This document shows, piece by piece, positions 8,350 to 17,072 of a stretch of 64,000 nucleotides of DNA. The DNA comes from Spirochaeta cellobiosiphila DSM 17781 (lineage in GTDB: Bacteria; Spirochaetota; Spirochaetia; DSM-17781). The first letter of the stretch is position 1. Each line of letters opens with the position of its first letter. The notes beneath the pieces were generated by a model that worked only from the letters and a program-made list of their open reading frames with translations, was not told where the DNA came from and did no database searches. The position numbers and the translations under genes are program-made. Where the stretch lies: positions 1 through 64,000 of the forward strand of contig NZ_AUFW01000018.1 in NCBI RefSeq assembly GCF_000426705.1, in the 5' to 3' direction.

Positions 8350-9013
8350 TCACTACTCCTTGCATTTCTTTAATAATTGCTACACCAGCACTCGCACCTA
8401 TACGGTCAGCACCGTTGTTTATCATTGTTAAAGTATCTTCCAAAGTCCGTATTCCACCGCTGGCTTTTACTTTTGCTTTTCCTTTTACGGTGGAAGCCAT
8501 TAGTGCTACATGTTCTTTGGTAGCTCCACCAGTTCCAAAACCAGTTGAAGTCTTAACAAAATCAGCACCAGCTTGTACGGATAGTTCACAGGCCTTTACG
8601 ATTTGTTCATTATTTAAATAACAAGTTTCCAGGATAACTTTTACCAGTGTACCATTAGCGGCTGTCACAACAGATTGAATATCTTTAAGAACCAAGTTGT
8701 CATTACCTTCTAATAAGGCTCCAACATTGATCACCATGTCGACCTCTTGAGCTCCTTCTTTAATGGCTTGTTTGGTTTCAAAAGCTTTGACGTCAGAATG
8801 ATTAGCTCCCAGAGGAAAACCTATTACAGTACAAACCTTAACATTTGTTCCTTTAAGTGTTTTAGAACAAAGACTTACCCATGCAGGATTAACACAAACA
8901 GAAGCAAAGTCATATTCCTTCGCTTCTTCACAAAGTTTAACAACATCTGTTTTTGTAGCTGTTGCCTTCAGTATTGTATGATCAAAGTAGGAAACTAATT
9001 CTTTAACATCCAT
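8324..9013 (-). CDS. deoC: Deoxyribose-phosphate aldolase
   Basis: DeoC cleaves 2-deoxyribose-5-phosphate to glyceraldehyde-3-phosphate and acetaldehyde. The 229-residue class I aldolase shows FDHTILKA near the N-terminus, the Schiff-base segment [10 protein letters not shown] with the active Lys, and [13 protein letters not shown] with the second conserved Lys. The ATG at 9013 was chosen over an earlier in-frame start because AGGAG lies 8 nt before it. It starts 10 nt after the thymidine kinase gene and overlaps deoB. Confidence 0.97.
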   Translation of the reverse strand: MDVKELVSYFDHTILKATATKTDVVKLCEEAKEYDFASVCVNPAWVSLCSKTLKGTNVKVCTVIGFPLGANHSDVKAFETKQAIKEGAQEVDMVINVGALLEGNDNLVLKDIQSVVTAANGTLVKVILETCYLNNEQIVKACELSVQAGADFVKTSTGFGTGGATKEHVALMASTVKGKAKVKASGGIRTLEDTLTMINNGADRIGASAGVAIIKEMQGVVNESHNSGY

Positions 9014-9023
9014 ATAACAACTC

Positions 9024-10145
9024 CTATAATTGGACAAATCGGCCATTATCTCGTAACCGGTCCTGTATGTAATTTTTATTCAAATTCAAACGATTCACAA
9101 AATCTTTCAATATATCTAATGATAGAAGATTCCATTCACTAAATAAATAAATTAACGCCTTTTCTGCAATATAAGAGACCTTCAAGGCATTCATATTGAT
9201 TTCTCGTGGTTGGGGAACATCTACATATCGAGAAAAAAGGTCTTGAAACAATCGGCTCTCTTCAATTTTATTTTTCAGTGCATCCATTTCTTTATACAAC
9301 AATTCTGTATCCCCTTTGGTAGCCGCCTCACCAATAGGTTTAAGAAAAAGATAGGTATATTCCTTTCCAGGCAAATGATGATGTTCATCACACCTCGTAC
9401 AGTAATTGGGCTCTTCCGGATTGTCTTTTTTAACATCTCCCCCAATGATAATCAATGGATCGAAATACAAAGAAGGGCACTCATCACCATTAATAGTATA
9501 ATACCGGTAAGTGTGAAAACTGTCTGTTAAACAATCTGGATGCTCACAATAGGCTGTTAAAGGAAAGACATCTGTAGCATTTTCAACTAGTAATCTAGCG
9601 GTTGAGTTAAAAATTTCATTACGAAAGTTCAAGGTTAATGTGGGAAATACAAAATTGAGGCCTCTCAATTCGGAAGCTTGTTTGACCATATAAACAAGGC
9701 GTTCATCATAAAAGGAGGCTTCATCAATTATCCAGGTACCGATCTCTATTCGACTATTAATAATGCGTTCCATTTCAAAACTATTCTTAACAACAAAAAG
9801 ATGATCACCGAGACTAATGTATCCTCCACGATAAGCTAGAGAGTCCTCAGGATAATCAGGAAAACGGTTGACATCTAGATAATTACGAAAAAAACCGACC
9901 TCTCTTCTATCTGCTGATCCAGACATGGTGTGATGCTTGACAAAAGAATTCTTTTTTAGGACTACTTGTGAGTCCCGCCATATCTTTGCAGAATATTCTG
10001 TTTTGCCAGACCCCATTGGTCCTATAACAAGTATTCTTCTACCTGGTTTTGTAAAATCATAGTGATTGGCAGGGTGATGAATCTGTACTTGGGGAAAACC
10101 AAGACTTTTTAGAAAATAATTAGTAGGTTCATTGGAAATAGACAT
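9024..10145 (-). CDS. Thymidine kinase-like protein, large class II form
   Basis: The protein has 373 residues, nearly twice normal class II TK length. The P-loop GPMGSGKT is at residues 42-49, Walker B/DEASF at 140-145, and the lasso region has PLTAYC(200)...C(205) and C(249)TRC(252), a plausible structural zinc site. The insert between them and the ~110-residue C-terminal helical extension are unusual. It probably phosphorylates thymidine or deoxyuridine. It heads an operon with deoC and deoB, so salvage (kinase) and catabolism (aldolase/mutase) are co-expressed. There is no Shine-Dalgarno; a -10 box ends 8 nt before the ATG. Function is inferred from motifs and context. Confidence 0.82.
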   Translation of the reverse strand: MSISNEPTNYFLKSLGFPQVQIHHPANHYDFTKPGRRILVIGPMGSGKTEYSAKIWRDSQVVLKKNSFVKHHTMSGSADRREVGFFRNYLDVNRFPDYPEDSLAYRGGYISLGDHLFVVKNSFEMERIINSRIEIGTWIIDEASFYDERLVYMVKQASELRGLNFVFPTLTLNFRNEIFNSTARLLVENATDVFPLTAYCEHPDCLTDSFHTYRYYTINGDECPSLYFDPLIIIGGDVKKDNPEEPNYCTRCDEHHHLPGKEYTYLFLKPIGEAATKGDTELLYKEMDALKNKIEESRLFQDLFSRYVDVPQPREINMNALKVSYIAEKALIYLFSEWNLLSLDILKDFVNRLNLNKNYIQDRLRDNGRFVQL

Positions 10146-10153
10146 AGTATTAG

Positions 10154-10182
10154 ATTATATGATGAAAAAAGGAGTGTGAGAA
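10154..10182 (-). promoter_or_regulatory. Promoter of tdk-like/deoC/deoB operon, near-leaderless
   Basis: TTCTCA (10177-10182, 4/6 to consensus), 17-nt spacer, then perfect TATAAT (10154-10159), 8 nt before the ATG. Confidence 0.6.
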
Positions 10183-10186
10183 TCCT

Positions 10187-10810
10187 ATGTTACAAATTCC
10201 CTTAATAGAATGGTTAGGTTTTTTAGCATCTTTGATAGTTGCTGTTAGCTTAACGATGACATCTGTTGTTAGATTAAGAATCATCAATACCATTGGATCA
10301 TTAATTTTTTCCATTTATGGATTTATAATTGGAGCCTATCCCGTATTTGTGCTCAATGGTTTTATTGTTATTGTAAATGTCATCTATTTGATAAAAATGT
10401 ACAGAACCAAAGATTTCTTTGAAATCATCGATTGTTCTCAACAAGATGCTTACATGAGTTATTTTGAAAAGCACTATAGTCAGGATATTATGCACTTTTT
10501 TCCTGATAGTGGTAAAGAAGCAACAGCTGATGTGAATTCCTATTTAATACTAAAGAATAGTCAACCCATTGGTCTATTAAAAGGTGTCAACAATGATTCT
10601 AATTTTGTTATAGATGTTGACTATGTTATCCCTGAATATCGTGACTTTAAAACAGGAAAGTTTCTATTTCACTATAACAAACAGTTCTTTGCAGACAAAG
10701 GTATTAGGGTTGTCTCTATATCCACTGATCAGCCAAATCATATCGCCTATATAAAACGTCTGGGATTTACCCAAAAAGAGTCCAAAAACCTGTATCAACT
10801 GAATATTTAG
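10187..10810 (+). CDS. Membrane protein with YgjV-like N-terminus fused to a GNAT domain
   Basis: Residues 1-80 hold about three membrane segments (IEWLGFLASLIVAVSLT, IINTIGSLIFSIYGFIIG, VFVLNGFIVIVNVIYLI) resembling YgjV/PnuC-type half transporters. Residues ~85-207 look like a GNAT acetyltransferase: VDYVIPEYRDFKTGKFLF, then VVSISTDQPNHIAYIKRLGF, the typical GNAT end with N-x-x-A-x-x-x-x-x-x-L-G-F. A ribosome-binding GGAG is 13 nt upstream of the ATG. The substrate is unknown. It is divergent from the thymidine kinase operon. Confidence 0.65.
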   Translation: MLQIPLIEWLGFLASLIVAVSLTMTSVVRLRIINTIGSLIFSIYGFIIGAYPVFVLNGFIVIVNVIYLIKMYRTKDFFEIIDCSQQDAYMSYFEKHYSQDIMHFFPDSGKEATADVNSYLILKNSQPIGLLKGVNNDSNFVIDVDYVIPEYRDFKTGKFLFHYNKQFFADKGIRVVSISTDQPNHIAYIKRLGFTQKESKNLYQLNI

Positions 10811-10926
10811 TTAATTGTTTTTTAACATAGGTGAATAAATGTAAAAAAAAAGTTTTTTTGTGGAAAAAGCAATAAAAAAGAGCTAGACTGCAACATATTA
10901 TTGTAATGTTATTTAAAGGAGTTAAC

Positions 10927-11610
10927 ATGACCTATTCTATCGAAAACCAGCCAGTTTTCACGACAGTAACTGTTAAGCTTGATGCTGGAGAAACAATTAA
11001 GGCAGAAGGTGGAGCCATGATATCTATGACTTCCAATATAGACCTTAAATCCAAATCTTCAGGTAAAGGTATTTTCGGCATGATTAAAGCCGCTATAGGT
11101 GGAGAAGGATTGCTTCAAACTCATTTTACTGCGGAAGGAGAATCAGGTGAAGTGACTTTTGCTCCTAAAGCTCCCGGAGATGTTCTAGCTGTGGATGTGT
11201 CTGATAAAACAATCTTTGCACAAAACGGTGCATGGATGGCTGGATCTACAGAAGTTCAGATGTCTGCCCAGGGTTCTCTTAAAGCTATGGCTTCAGGAGA
11301 AGGATTATTCCTTCAAAAGATCTATGGTAAAGGAACAGTGTTTCTAAGTTCTTTTGGTTCTATTATTGAAAAAGAACTAGCTCCTGGTGAAACATACATT
11401 TTAGATACTGGAAACATGTTGGCATATGAAGAAACAGTTTCTCAGAGAGTAAGAAAAGCTTCCAAAGGCTTGATTTCTTCCTTTACATCCAAAGAAGGAC
11501 TAGTAGCCGAGTTCACAGGACCAGGAAAAGTATGGATGGAAACACGTAACCTTAAAGGTTTTGCAGGTGTTATTAGTAGTCTTACTGGTTCAAAGTTCTC
11601 TGTTAAATAA
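10927..11610 (+). CDS. AIM24/TIGR00266 family protein
   Basis: The 227-residue protein is rich in beta strands and glycine. It matches the TIGR00266 pattern: an N-terminal Y-x-I-E-x-x-P segment, EGGAMISM, the GGEGLLQTHFTAEG stretch, APGDVLAVDV, the GEGLFLQKIYGKGTVFLSSFG core and ELAPGETYILDTGNMLAYEE. The function of this double-stranded beta-helix family is poorly known; the yeast relative AIM24 is mitochondrial. The ATG at 10927 has AAAGGAG 6 nt upstream and was preferred to the earlier in-frame codon. A terminator follows. Confidence 0.85.
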   Translation: MTYSIENQPVFTTVTVKLDAGETIKAEGGAMISMTSNIDLKSKSSGKGIFGMIKAAIGGEGLLQTHFTAEGESGEVTFAPKAPGDVLAVDVSDKTIFAQNGAWMAGSTEVQMSAQGSLKAMASGEGLFLQKIYGKGTVFLSSFGSIIEKELAPGETYILDTGNMLAYEETVSQRVRKASKGLISSFTSKEGLVAEFTGPGKVWMETRNLKGFAGVISSLTGSKFSVK

Positions 11611-11623
11611 ACACTTTACGAAT

Positions 11624-11656
11624 GGCTTGGTTTCTTCGGAAACCAGCCTTTCTTTC
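11624..11656. terminator. Bidirectional terminator between AIM24-like and M50 genes
   Basis: Stem GGCTtGGTTTC/GAAACC-AGCC with one bulge and a short loop, followed by TTTCTTT on the plus strand. It separates two convergent genes. Confidence 0.75.
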
Positions 11657-12285
11657 TAATTAGAAAAGAATAATCCAATCACTAGATTAACAAATTTACC
11701 GATAGGAAGAATGTCATAACCACTTTGACTTTCTAATATGATGAGAATAAAAAGAGCTATTCCACCATATGTTGTTATTTTTTGTTCAAGCTCAGGACTA
11801 AATTGAAAACTAGAAAAAACTAAATGGCTTCCATCTAAGGGTGGTAAAGGAATCAGGTTAAATAAGAATAATCCCAAATTTACTGCTGAAAATCTAATAA
11901 GGAAAGTAAATATAAAGGATTGAGAAAGCAATAATTTACCAGGTAGGAACTGATAATTCAGCCTTAACAAACTAAGGGTTATTAAAGCTAATACTAAATT
12001 AGAAAATGGACCTGCCATGGATATTAGAACCCTATCACGACTTTCATTTTTAAGTTCCCCAGGCACAAATCTAACGGGTCTAGCCCAACCAAATCCGGCG
12101 ATGACAACAAACAACATTCCTAAAGGGTCGATCTGCTTTAAGGGATTTAAAGTTAAACGCCCCTCCTGTCTTGCTAAAGTATCCCCAAGTTTGTCAGCAA
12201 CTATGGCATGAGCCCATTCGTGGACTGTGAATCCAATAATAACTGCTGGTACTATATATATTAATCGTTCTATTGAAAAATTCAT
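11656..12285 (-). CDS. Site-2 protease family (M50) membrane metalloprotease
   Basis: This is a membrane protein of 209 residues with the zinc motif HEWAH (residues 22-26) at the start of the second half of a transmembrane helix, followed by the second M50 motif NLIPLPPLDGSH, whose Asp completes the metal site. It resembles small YwhC/YdaL-type S2P proteins without a PDZ domain. The substrate is unknown. It has a strong ribosome-binding site (AAAGGAG) and is transcribed alone. Confidence 0.9.
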   Translation of the reverse strand: MNFSIERLIYIVPAVIIGFTVHEWAHAIVADKLGDTLARQEGRLTLNPLKQIDPLGMLFVVIAGFGWARPVRFVPGELKNESRDRVLISMAGPFSNLVLALITLSLLRLNYQFLPGKLLLSQSFIFTFLIRFSAVNLGLFLFNLIPLPPLDGSHLVFSSFQFSPELEQKITTYGGIALFILIILESQSGYDILPIGKFVNLVIGLFFSN

Positions 12286-12894
12286 CTATACTCCTTTGAG
12301 TTGTCTTGTCAATATAGCTTATCTATTTAGGTCGATCAATTCTATTATAGATAAATTGAGGGAAAACTAAGAAGTTCACCGCCATTTTGTCATAATGTTA
12401 TTCCCTATAAGTGGATCTTATTTCTCTAAGAGTTAAACGACAAAACAACAATCAGTAGATTAGCAGTTACTAAATGAGGACTTCCCTATCCTTAATGGGG
12501 AATTTAGCTAGGCACAAGTGTGACCTAAAGAATTTCCCACTTGAAGATTGGTGTCACCCACACTTGTCAGGTGGTATCACCCACACCTGTGGGTGTGGGT
12601 GTATGACAGGCTGATTTGGTGTCATTGTCAAGTGACGATTGGTGTAGATGACAGGCCAGAATGGTGATGCTGTCAATTGATGTTGGGGGATGGGGACAGT
12701 ACTGCTTCTGGCAAGAGTGGAAGGGTCAAGACATAGGTAACACTTTTAGCATGGTATCGTTACACTTTGGAGGTGTTTCGGTGCCCTGGATGGAGAAAAA
12801 AACTATGGATCTGAAAGAGGAATTTTAGAGAGTGTAAATTAATTTGTGTAAGGCTCTAAAATTGACGGTGACCTGCTGTAAAAGAAAATCCAGG
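12286..12894. other. Intergenic DNA with G+C-richer imperfect repeats and IS debris
   Basis: No intact gene is visible. Around 12550-12680 the base composition shifts toward G/C, with repeated elements of the type GGTGTCA..., TGACAGGC and CACCCACAC. A perfect hairpin CCCACACC-TGTG-GGTGTGGG lies at 12580-12599. At 12781-12828 the plus strand reads VPWMEKKTMDLKEEF then stop, which resembles the start of IS481-family transposases, and GTCAAGACATAGGTAACA (12727-12744) resembles their upstream region. At 12841-12872 there is an IS66-like end. Confidence 0.5.
12580..12599. repeat. Perfect GC-rich hairpin
   Basis: CCCACACC and GGTGTGGG form an 8-bp stem with a TGTG loop. There is no T tract, so it is not an obvious terminator. 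Confidence 0.6.
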
Positions 12895-13355
12895 ATCATT
12901 CATGTTGGCTGTTTGGCCCATGTACGCCTTAAGTTTATAAATCAGTAAAAATCAAGAAAAAGAAAGGAACCGCCTGGGAAGTTTTAGAGAAAATCAAAGT
13001 ATTCTATCAAGTAGAAAAGGACCTTAGATTACAGAATCTATCTGCTTCAGAATTTCTTCACAAACAAAAAGAACTATTAGATGAACATGTTAAGGAATTC
13101 AGAAATTGGCTGGAAGATAAAGGAATTCAAATACCGCCTTCAACACCAACGGGAAAAGCTATTACTTATGCCTTATCCCAGTGGTCAAAGGTTATAAAAT
13201 ATCTAGAATGTGCAGAATTGACGCCAGAGACAAATCAAGCAGAGAATGCGATTAGACCTTTTGTTGTTGGTCGAAAGAATTGGTTATTTTCAAGAAGTCC
13301 AGAAGGGGCTAAAGCCTCATGTATTGTCTATACGTTTTTTGAAACAATTAGATAA
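12895..13355 (+). pseudogene. IS66 transposase (TnpC) remnant, C-terminal part
   Basis: The remnant begins in one frame with IHVGCLAHVRLKFIN then a stop. It then continues in another frame for ~130 codons, including WEVLEKIKVFYQVEK, the segment GKAITYALSQW, the DDE-region TNQAENAIRPFVVGRKNW and FSRSPEGAKASCIVYTFFETIR, all diagnostic of IS66 TnpC. The 5' two thirds are missing and the 3' end is cut by the IS256 element. It is non-functional. Confidence 0.88.
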
Positions 13356-14697
13356 CGTACAATCAAGTTCGCAATTTAAATAATTGAAAGAAGCCATCGA
13401 ATTCTCCAATATGGTAATGCACTACTAAAACCAAAGGAGAAAATACGATGGCCAAGAGTAATAATAATGAGAGCTTGGAAAAAATGCTACTACAGTTTAT
13501 TGGAGAACCAGACCCCATTCAAAGTTTATTGAAGTGGTTGTTGGAACAAGCTAATGGAAATATAAGCCGCCAACAAATTAGGAGCAAAGAAAGGAAGACA
13601 TGATTCATCTCAAGCGACCTATTTTTCAGGTTATAGACCTCGCCGTTTTGATACACGACTTGGAACACTCTACCTACTAGTCCCAAAGCTTAGAAAAGGT
13701 TGTTACATACCCTTTTTTGTTACATAAAAGAAAAGATCTGAACAAGCCTTAATTCAAGTTGTTCAGGAAGCTTTTATTAATGGAGTCTCAACACGTAAAA
13801 TTGAAAAGCTAGCTCTTAGTCTCGGTATTGAAAATATATCAGCTAGTCAAGTGTCACAGATCAATAAAGGACTTGATGAACAGGTAGCAGACTTCAGAGA
13901 TAGACCGCTCGAAGAAGAATATCCTGTCATTAGTGTTGATGCTCTTTATGAGAAAATACGCGAATCAGGAAGAGTAAAGAATATGGCTGTATTAGTGGTT
14001 ACAGGAGTTAATTCTCTAGGCTTCAAAGAGGTATTAGCTGTGAGACCTATGTTAGAAGAGTCAGAGGAAACCTATACAGCTTTATTCCGATCACTAAAAG
14101 CCAGAGGCTTTAGAAACACTTGGCTATGTGTGTCCGATGCTCATCTAGGACTTCAAACAGCCATACGAAAAGATTTGGTAGGGTGCTCCTGGCAGCGATG
14201 TAAAGTTCATTTCATGAGAAATATACTTTCCCATGTATCTTCCAAAGATAAGGAATTCTTAGCAAGTAAAATAAAGCAAATATGGAATCTGCCTGATGGA
14301 AAATCAGCTCTTACTTATGCTAACAGATTAATTGATGAATTGGAGGAAAAGTATCCTAAAGCCATGGCTAATCTAGAAGCAGGAATAGAAGATTCTCTAC
14401 AATTTTATGAACTCTCAGAAATTGATGGTAGAAAGATATCATCTACAAATCAATTAGAGAGATTAAATAAAGAGATAAGACGTAGAACTCGTGTTGTTGG
14501 TGTATTTCCTAGCATAGAATCCTATATTCGATTAGTAAGCTGTTATTTAATTGAATACTCTGAAGATTGGGCTACAGGAAAAAGATACATAAGTGATAAA
14601 GCTCTTATTGAGCAAAAATTAAAATTAAGAGAGGTTGCCTGATAGGAGTTTTCGATGGTTTCTATATTAGAAATTGCGAACACGTCTGTACACTATC
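13352..14697 (+). mobile_element. IS256-family insertion sequence (degenerate)
   Basis: The ends form imperfect inverted repeats of ~26 bp: the left end contains GTACA...GTTCGCAATTT and the right end, read in reverse, GTACA...GTTCGCAATTT. One transposase gene lies between them. The element cuts an IS66 remnant on its left, and another IS66 remnant lies directly on its right. No clear target duplication could be identified. Confidence 0.75.
13448..14642 (+). pseudogene. IS256-family (Mutator-type) transposase, disrupted
   Basis: The start MAKSNNNESLEKMLLQFI fits the family N-terminus. A frameshift at ~13570 and an in-frame TAA at 13725-13727 interrupt the gene. The last ~263 codons are intact and contain the DDE Asp regions ISVDALYEK and LCVSDAHLGLQ, the C-x2-H box WQRCKVHFMRN, and the Glu region TNQLERLNKEIRRRTRVVGVFPS. 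Total length without lesions is about 398 codons, normal for the family. Unless rescued by recoding, it cannot transpose. Confidence 0.9.
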
Positions 14698-14709
14698 TCT
14701 AAAGGTTTC

Positions 14710-14901
14710 CTACCCCTTTTTCTTTTGTGTCGGATCAATCTTTTCACTAGAGCGGCCGAATTTTCTAAACTTGGCAAGTTTAAGTTTTTCTTGAAGCTGT
14801 TCTACTTCTACACTGAGTAATGTATTGCTTCGCTCTAGAGCGTGTATATAATTTTTTACGTTGTCAGGTAAGTCCTGAAAGTCTTTAAGCTCCATACTCA
14901 A
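14710..14901 (-). pseudogene. IS66 TnpC N-terminal fragment
   Basis: The fragment encodes 63 residues with the leucine-zipper-like helix (NTLLSVEVEQLQEKLKLAK) and the conserved FRKFGRSSEK motif at the IS66 TnpC N-terminus. It ends abruptly with a stop next to the IS256 right end. It follows the TnpB fragment on the same strand, as in an IS66 operon. This is not the same copy as the plus-strand C-terminal remnant unless a local inversion has occurred. Confidence 0.82.
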
Positions 14902-14941
14902 AAAGGAGTATAACTTTTAAAAGGTCTTTATAAAATACCTT

Positions 14942-15231
14942 TTAGGAAACTTCTTCAAAATAGATTTCTTTGTGTGCCTTCCAGAAATGAATCCCATCAA
15001 GAAAGAGCTTGAGTTGTTGCGTAGTTATTTGGCTAGCTGTTTCTTCTGATTCAGGCTAGGGGAATTTATCTCTTTCAAGTCTTTTCTGCCAAAGACAGAA
15101 GCCATTCCTATCCCAATAAAGTACTTTTATTAATTTACGATTTCTACCACAGAACAAAAAGAGTGACTGTGATAGAGGATCTTTTTCCATAACTTGTTTA
15201 TTATTTGAATTTTCTACAAATATCGACTCTT
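14942..15231 (-). pseudogene. IS66 TnpB (Orf2) remnant with in-frame stop
   Basis: On the minus strand the frame reads MEKDPLSQSLFLFCGRNRK, then KVLYWDRNGFCLWQKRLE, matching the TnpB core. A TAG at 15056-15058 interrupts it before the C-terminal helix ITTQQLKLFLDGI and stop. The N-terminal ~25 codons of the family are missing or diverged. Confidence 0.8.
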
Positions 15232-15275
15232 AATTTGGGGGGGATTACATATATTTAAAGAGGAACGCTATAATC

Positions 15276-15314
15276 ACTCATTAGAGGTTTCCTCCTCTTA
15301 AAATTGAAAGTTAC
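15276..15314. repeat. IS66 terminal repeat, copy A
   Basis: This segment resembles three others in the island (12841-12872, 16848-16886, 18963-19001). The shared pattern is roughly TCAATTAGAGGTTTACC, a short variable part, then AATTGACGGTTAC. It lies on the outer side of the TnpB remnant, as expected for an IS66 end. Confidence 0.6.
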
Positions 15315-15362
15315 TTATCTTTTTCATTTCTTATAAAGTTAAGTATATAAGAGGAAATGAGA

Positions 15363-15671
15363 TTATTCCCATTTCCCCTTATATAATAGAAAGACCATAG
15401 CTATTATACCACCGATAATTATTTTACTTGAGAATGGATTTCTTCCATATACATAATGCAAAAAAAATATTATCAATACGGTTATAGATATTATAAGCAA
15501 ACCCAAATTAAAATTTATATTGTAATTCACAAATAATCCAACAATTATCACTAGACTGACAATACTTTTGATTACATAAAACTCATCACTAAGACCAAGA
15601 AAAAATGTAACCAGTATTAATATTATACTGAAAAGAATAAATCCAATTATACAATAATTTAGAAGTTTCAT
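15363..15671 (-). CDS. Small membrane protein, possible immunity to adjacent Rhs tip
   Basis: This 102-residue protein is almost wholly hydrophobic, with three to four predicted membrane segments (YCIIGFILFSIILILVTFFL, the SIVSLVIIVGLFV region, LGLLIISITVLIIFFLHY, and a final IIIGGIIAMVFLLY). It starts 24 nt after an Rhs C-terminal module with a good AGGAGG site. That position is where cognate immunity genes sit, and a membrane immunity protein would suit a membrane-acting toxin. The family is not recognised. Confidence 0.6.
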   Translation of the reverse strand: MKLLNYCIIGFILFSIILILVTFFLGLSDEFYVIKSIVSLVIIVGLFVNYNINFNLGLLIISITVLIIFFLHYVYGRNPFSSKIIIGGIIAMVFLLYKGKWE

Positions 15672-15695
15672 ATCATAAGACCTCCTAACATCTCA

Positions 15696-16633
15696 TTATT
15701 TTCCTGTATTTGTATCTGTATCATTAAAAAAACTATTATCAAAGAAATTATAATTTTCTAATACTTTATCAATTGCTGCTAAATCTTCTTCTGTAAAGTC
15801 AGATTGAGGAGGGCCATTACTTATAGTTTTTTCTGAATCAGATTGATCTTGTAATTGTCCATATGATTCAATAAATGGTTTCACATATTCTGACAAAAAA
15901 TATACGCCAACGATAATCCCAAGACCAACTTTTTCAAACTTATTATTAAAGTCAAATTTCGGATGGTTTCCATTTCCATCACCCTCTGGAGGTAAACTAC
16001 TTCCCCATTTTGTTAATGGCTTTCCAACAGTTGGTGCAACTGGCATATCAGCCCATGGATCTCTATGTTTTATAAAACTAAAATCGGCGAATAGAGCAGC
16101 ACTACCAAAAATAGTTATTAGTAATATATCATCAGCTATGACTATTTTACCATCAGGATCTAAATTATTTATCGGATTATTATAGGCATACAAATACCAG
16201 TTAGACCCATCTCTTATAGGATCTTCTGATATAAACCTTCCAAGTTCAGCATCATACCAACGGGCATTGGAGTAATAAAGACCAGTGTCTTCATCAATAT
16301 CTTTACCTGTGTATTTGAAGCTAATATCAAGATCCGAATCTACATTAGCATAATCCCCAAAAGGAGTAGCATCTGCGCTCCAAACAACTTCTCCCTTCTC
16401 ATCTGTCATTAAGACTGTAGCGTTTGTAGAGTCAACTCCGTAGTAGAGGGTTTGATCATTCTCTATTCTGGCAAGATGTCTTGATTTAAGGAACACATAA
16501 CGAACAACCGTGTCATCACTATGTTCTTCTAGGACTTTTCCTTCCTGATCAAACACATAATCAGTGACCTGTCCATCGCCACCTTCTCGTCTAACTCTTA
16601 ATCCATCAATGTTATAGGTGTAGCTTGCCTTTA
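15696..16633 (-). pseudogene. Rhs C-terminal module 1 (5'-truncated), unknown tip
   Basis: The conserved Rhs core end is present: YTYNIDGLRVRRE, TGLYYSNARWYDAELGRFISEDP and LDPDGK, after which sequence diverges as in all polymorphic Rhs tips. The tip (~140 residues) has a hydrophobic stretch ILLITIFGSAALF and KHRDPWADMP but no catalytic motif I recognise. The frame is open from the stop back to ~16633, where an IS66 fragment replaces the rest of the core. A GTG at 16556 could start a 286-residue protein. It may be an orphan module serving as a recombination donor, or simply decayed. Confidence 0.75.
16185..16558 (-). repeat. Rhs core repeat, copy 1
   Basis: About 370 bp nearly identical to 18510-18886 in the same orientation. 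It covers the core from FDQEGKVLEEH to SNWYLY. The two copies differ at only a small fraction of positions by eye. Confidence 0.9.
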
Positions 16634-16886
16634 GTTATTGGTCGAAAGAACTGGTTCTTTTCAGGAAGTCCAGAAGGGGCTAAAGCCTCATGTATTGTCT
16701 ATACGTTTTTTGAAACAATTAAATTAACGATCTTAACCCATTTTAGGTATATGAAAATTTAACTTCTTGAACTTGAACTTGAACTTCATGGTGATAAAAC
16801 TGAGTTGGAAAATTTTTTCCCTTGGGCTGTTTCAAAGGAGAAAGTAACTCAATTAGAGGTTTACCGCCCTTAAGATTGATGATTAC
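16634..16886 (+). pseudogene. IS66 TnpC C-terminal remnant, second copy
   Basis: The sequence encodes VIGRKNWFFSGSPEGAKASC and VYTFFETIK, nearly identical to the copy ending at 13355. After a frame change it encodes LENFFPWAVSKEKV, the usual IS66 C-terminus. It ends with the IS66-like terminal repeat at 16848-16886, so this is the genuine right end of an element whose left part was lost. Confidence 0.8.
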
Positions 16887-17072
16887 AAATTGACTGTAAC
16901 TTTATTATGGATCGGTATAAATGATTAAAAAAAATCCAAACTAAAAACCCTGGCTCAGAGTTTCCTATATTTTGTTGAAAAGGTAAGGGGATATAAAAAT
17001 CCCCCTTTTAGAAATAAATATTTTCTTATATGTAAACAGTAAAATCATCGATGAAAAATATAAAACTTCTTT
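16887..17072. other. Intergenic segment with hairpin
   Basis: No gene is visible. The segment AAGGGGAT/ATCCCCCTT at about 16985-17007 forms a hairpin downstream of the minus-strand immunity gene and may terminate it, although the T tract on that strand is weak. Confidence 0.5.

Noticed and set aside
12550-12690. CRISPR-like array
   Set aside because: The reiterated motifs are short, irregular and imperfect, with no constant repeat/spacer length and no cas genes.
14710-14901. Possible small regulatory protein with a coiled coil
   Set aside because: FRKFGRSSEK identifies it as the IS66 TnpC N-terminus, truncated.
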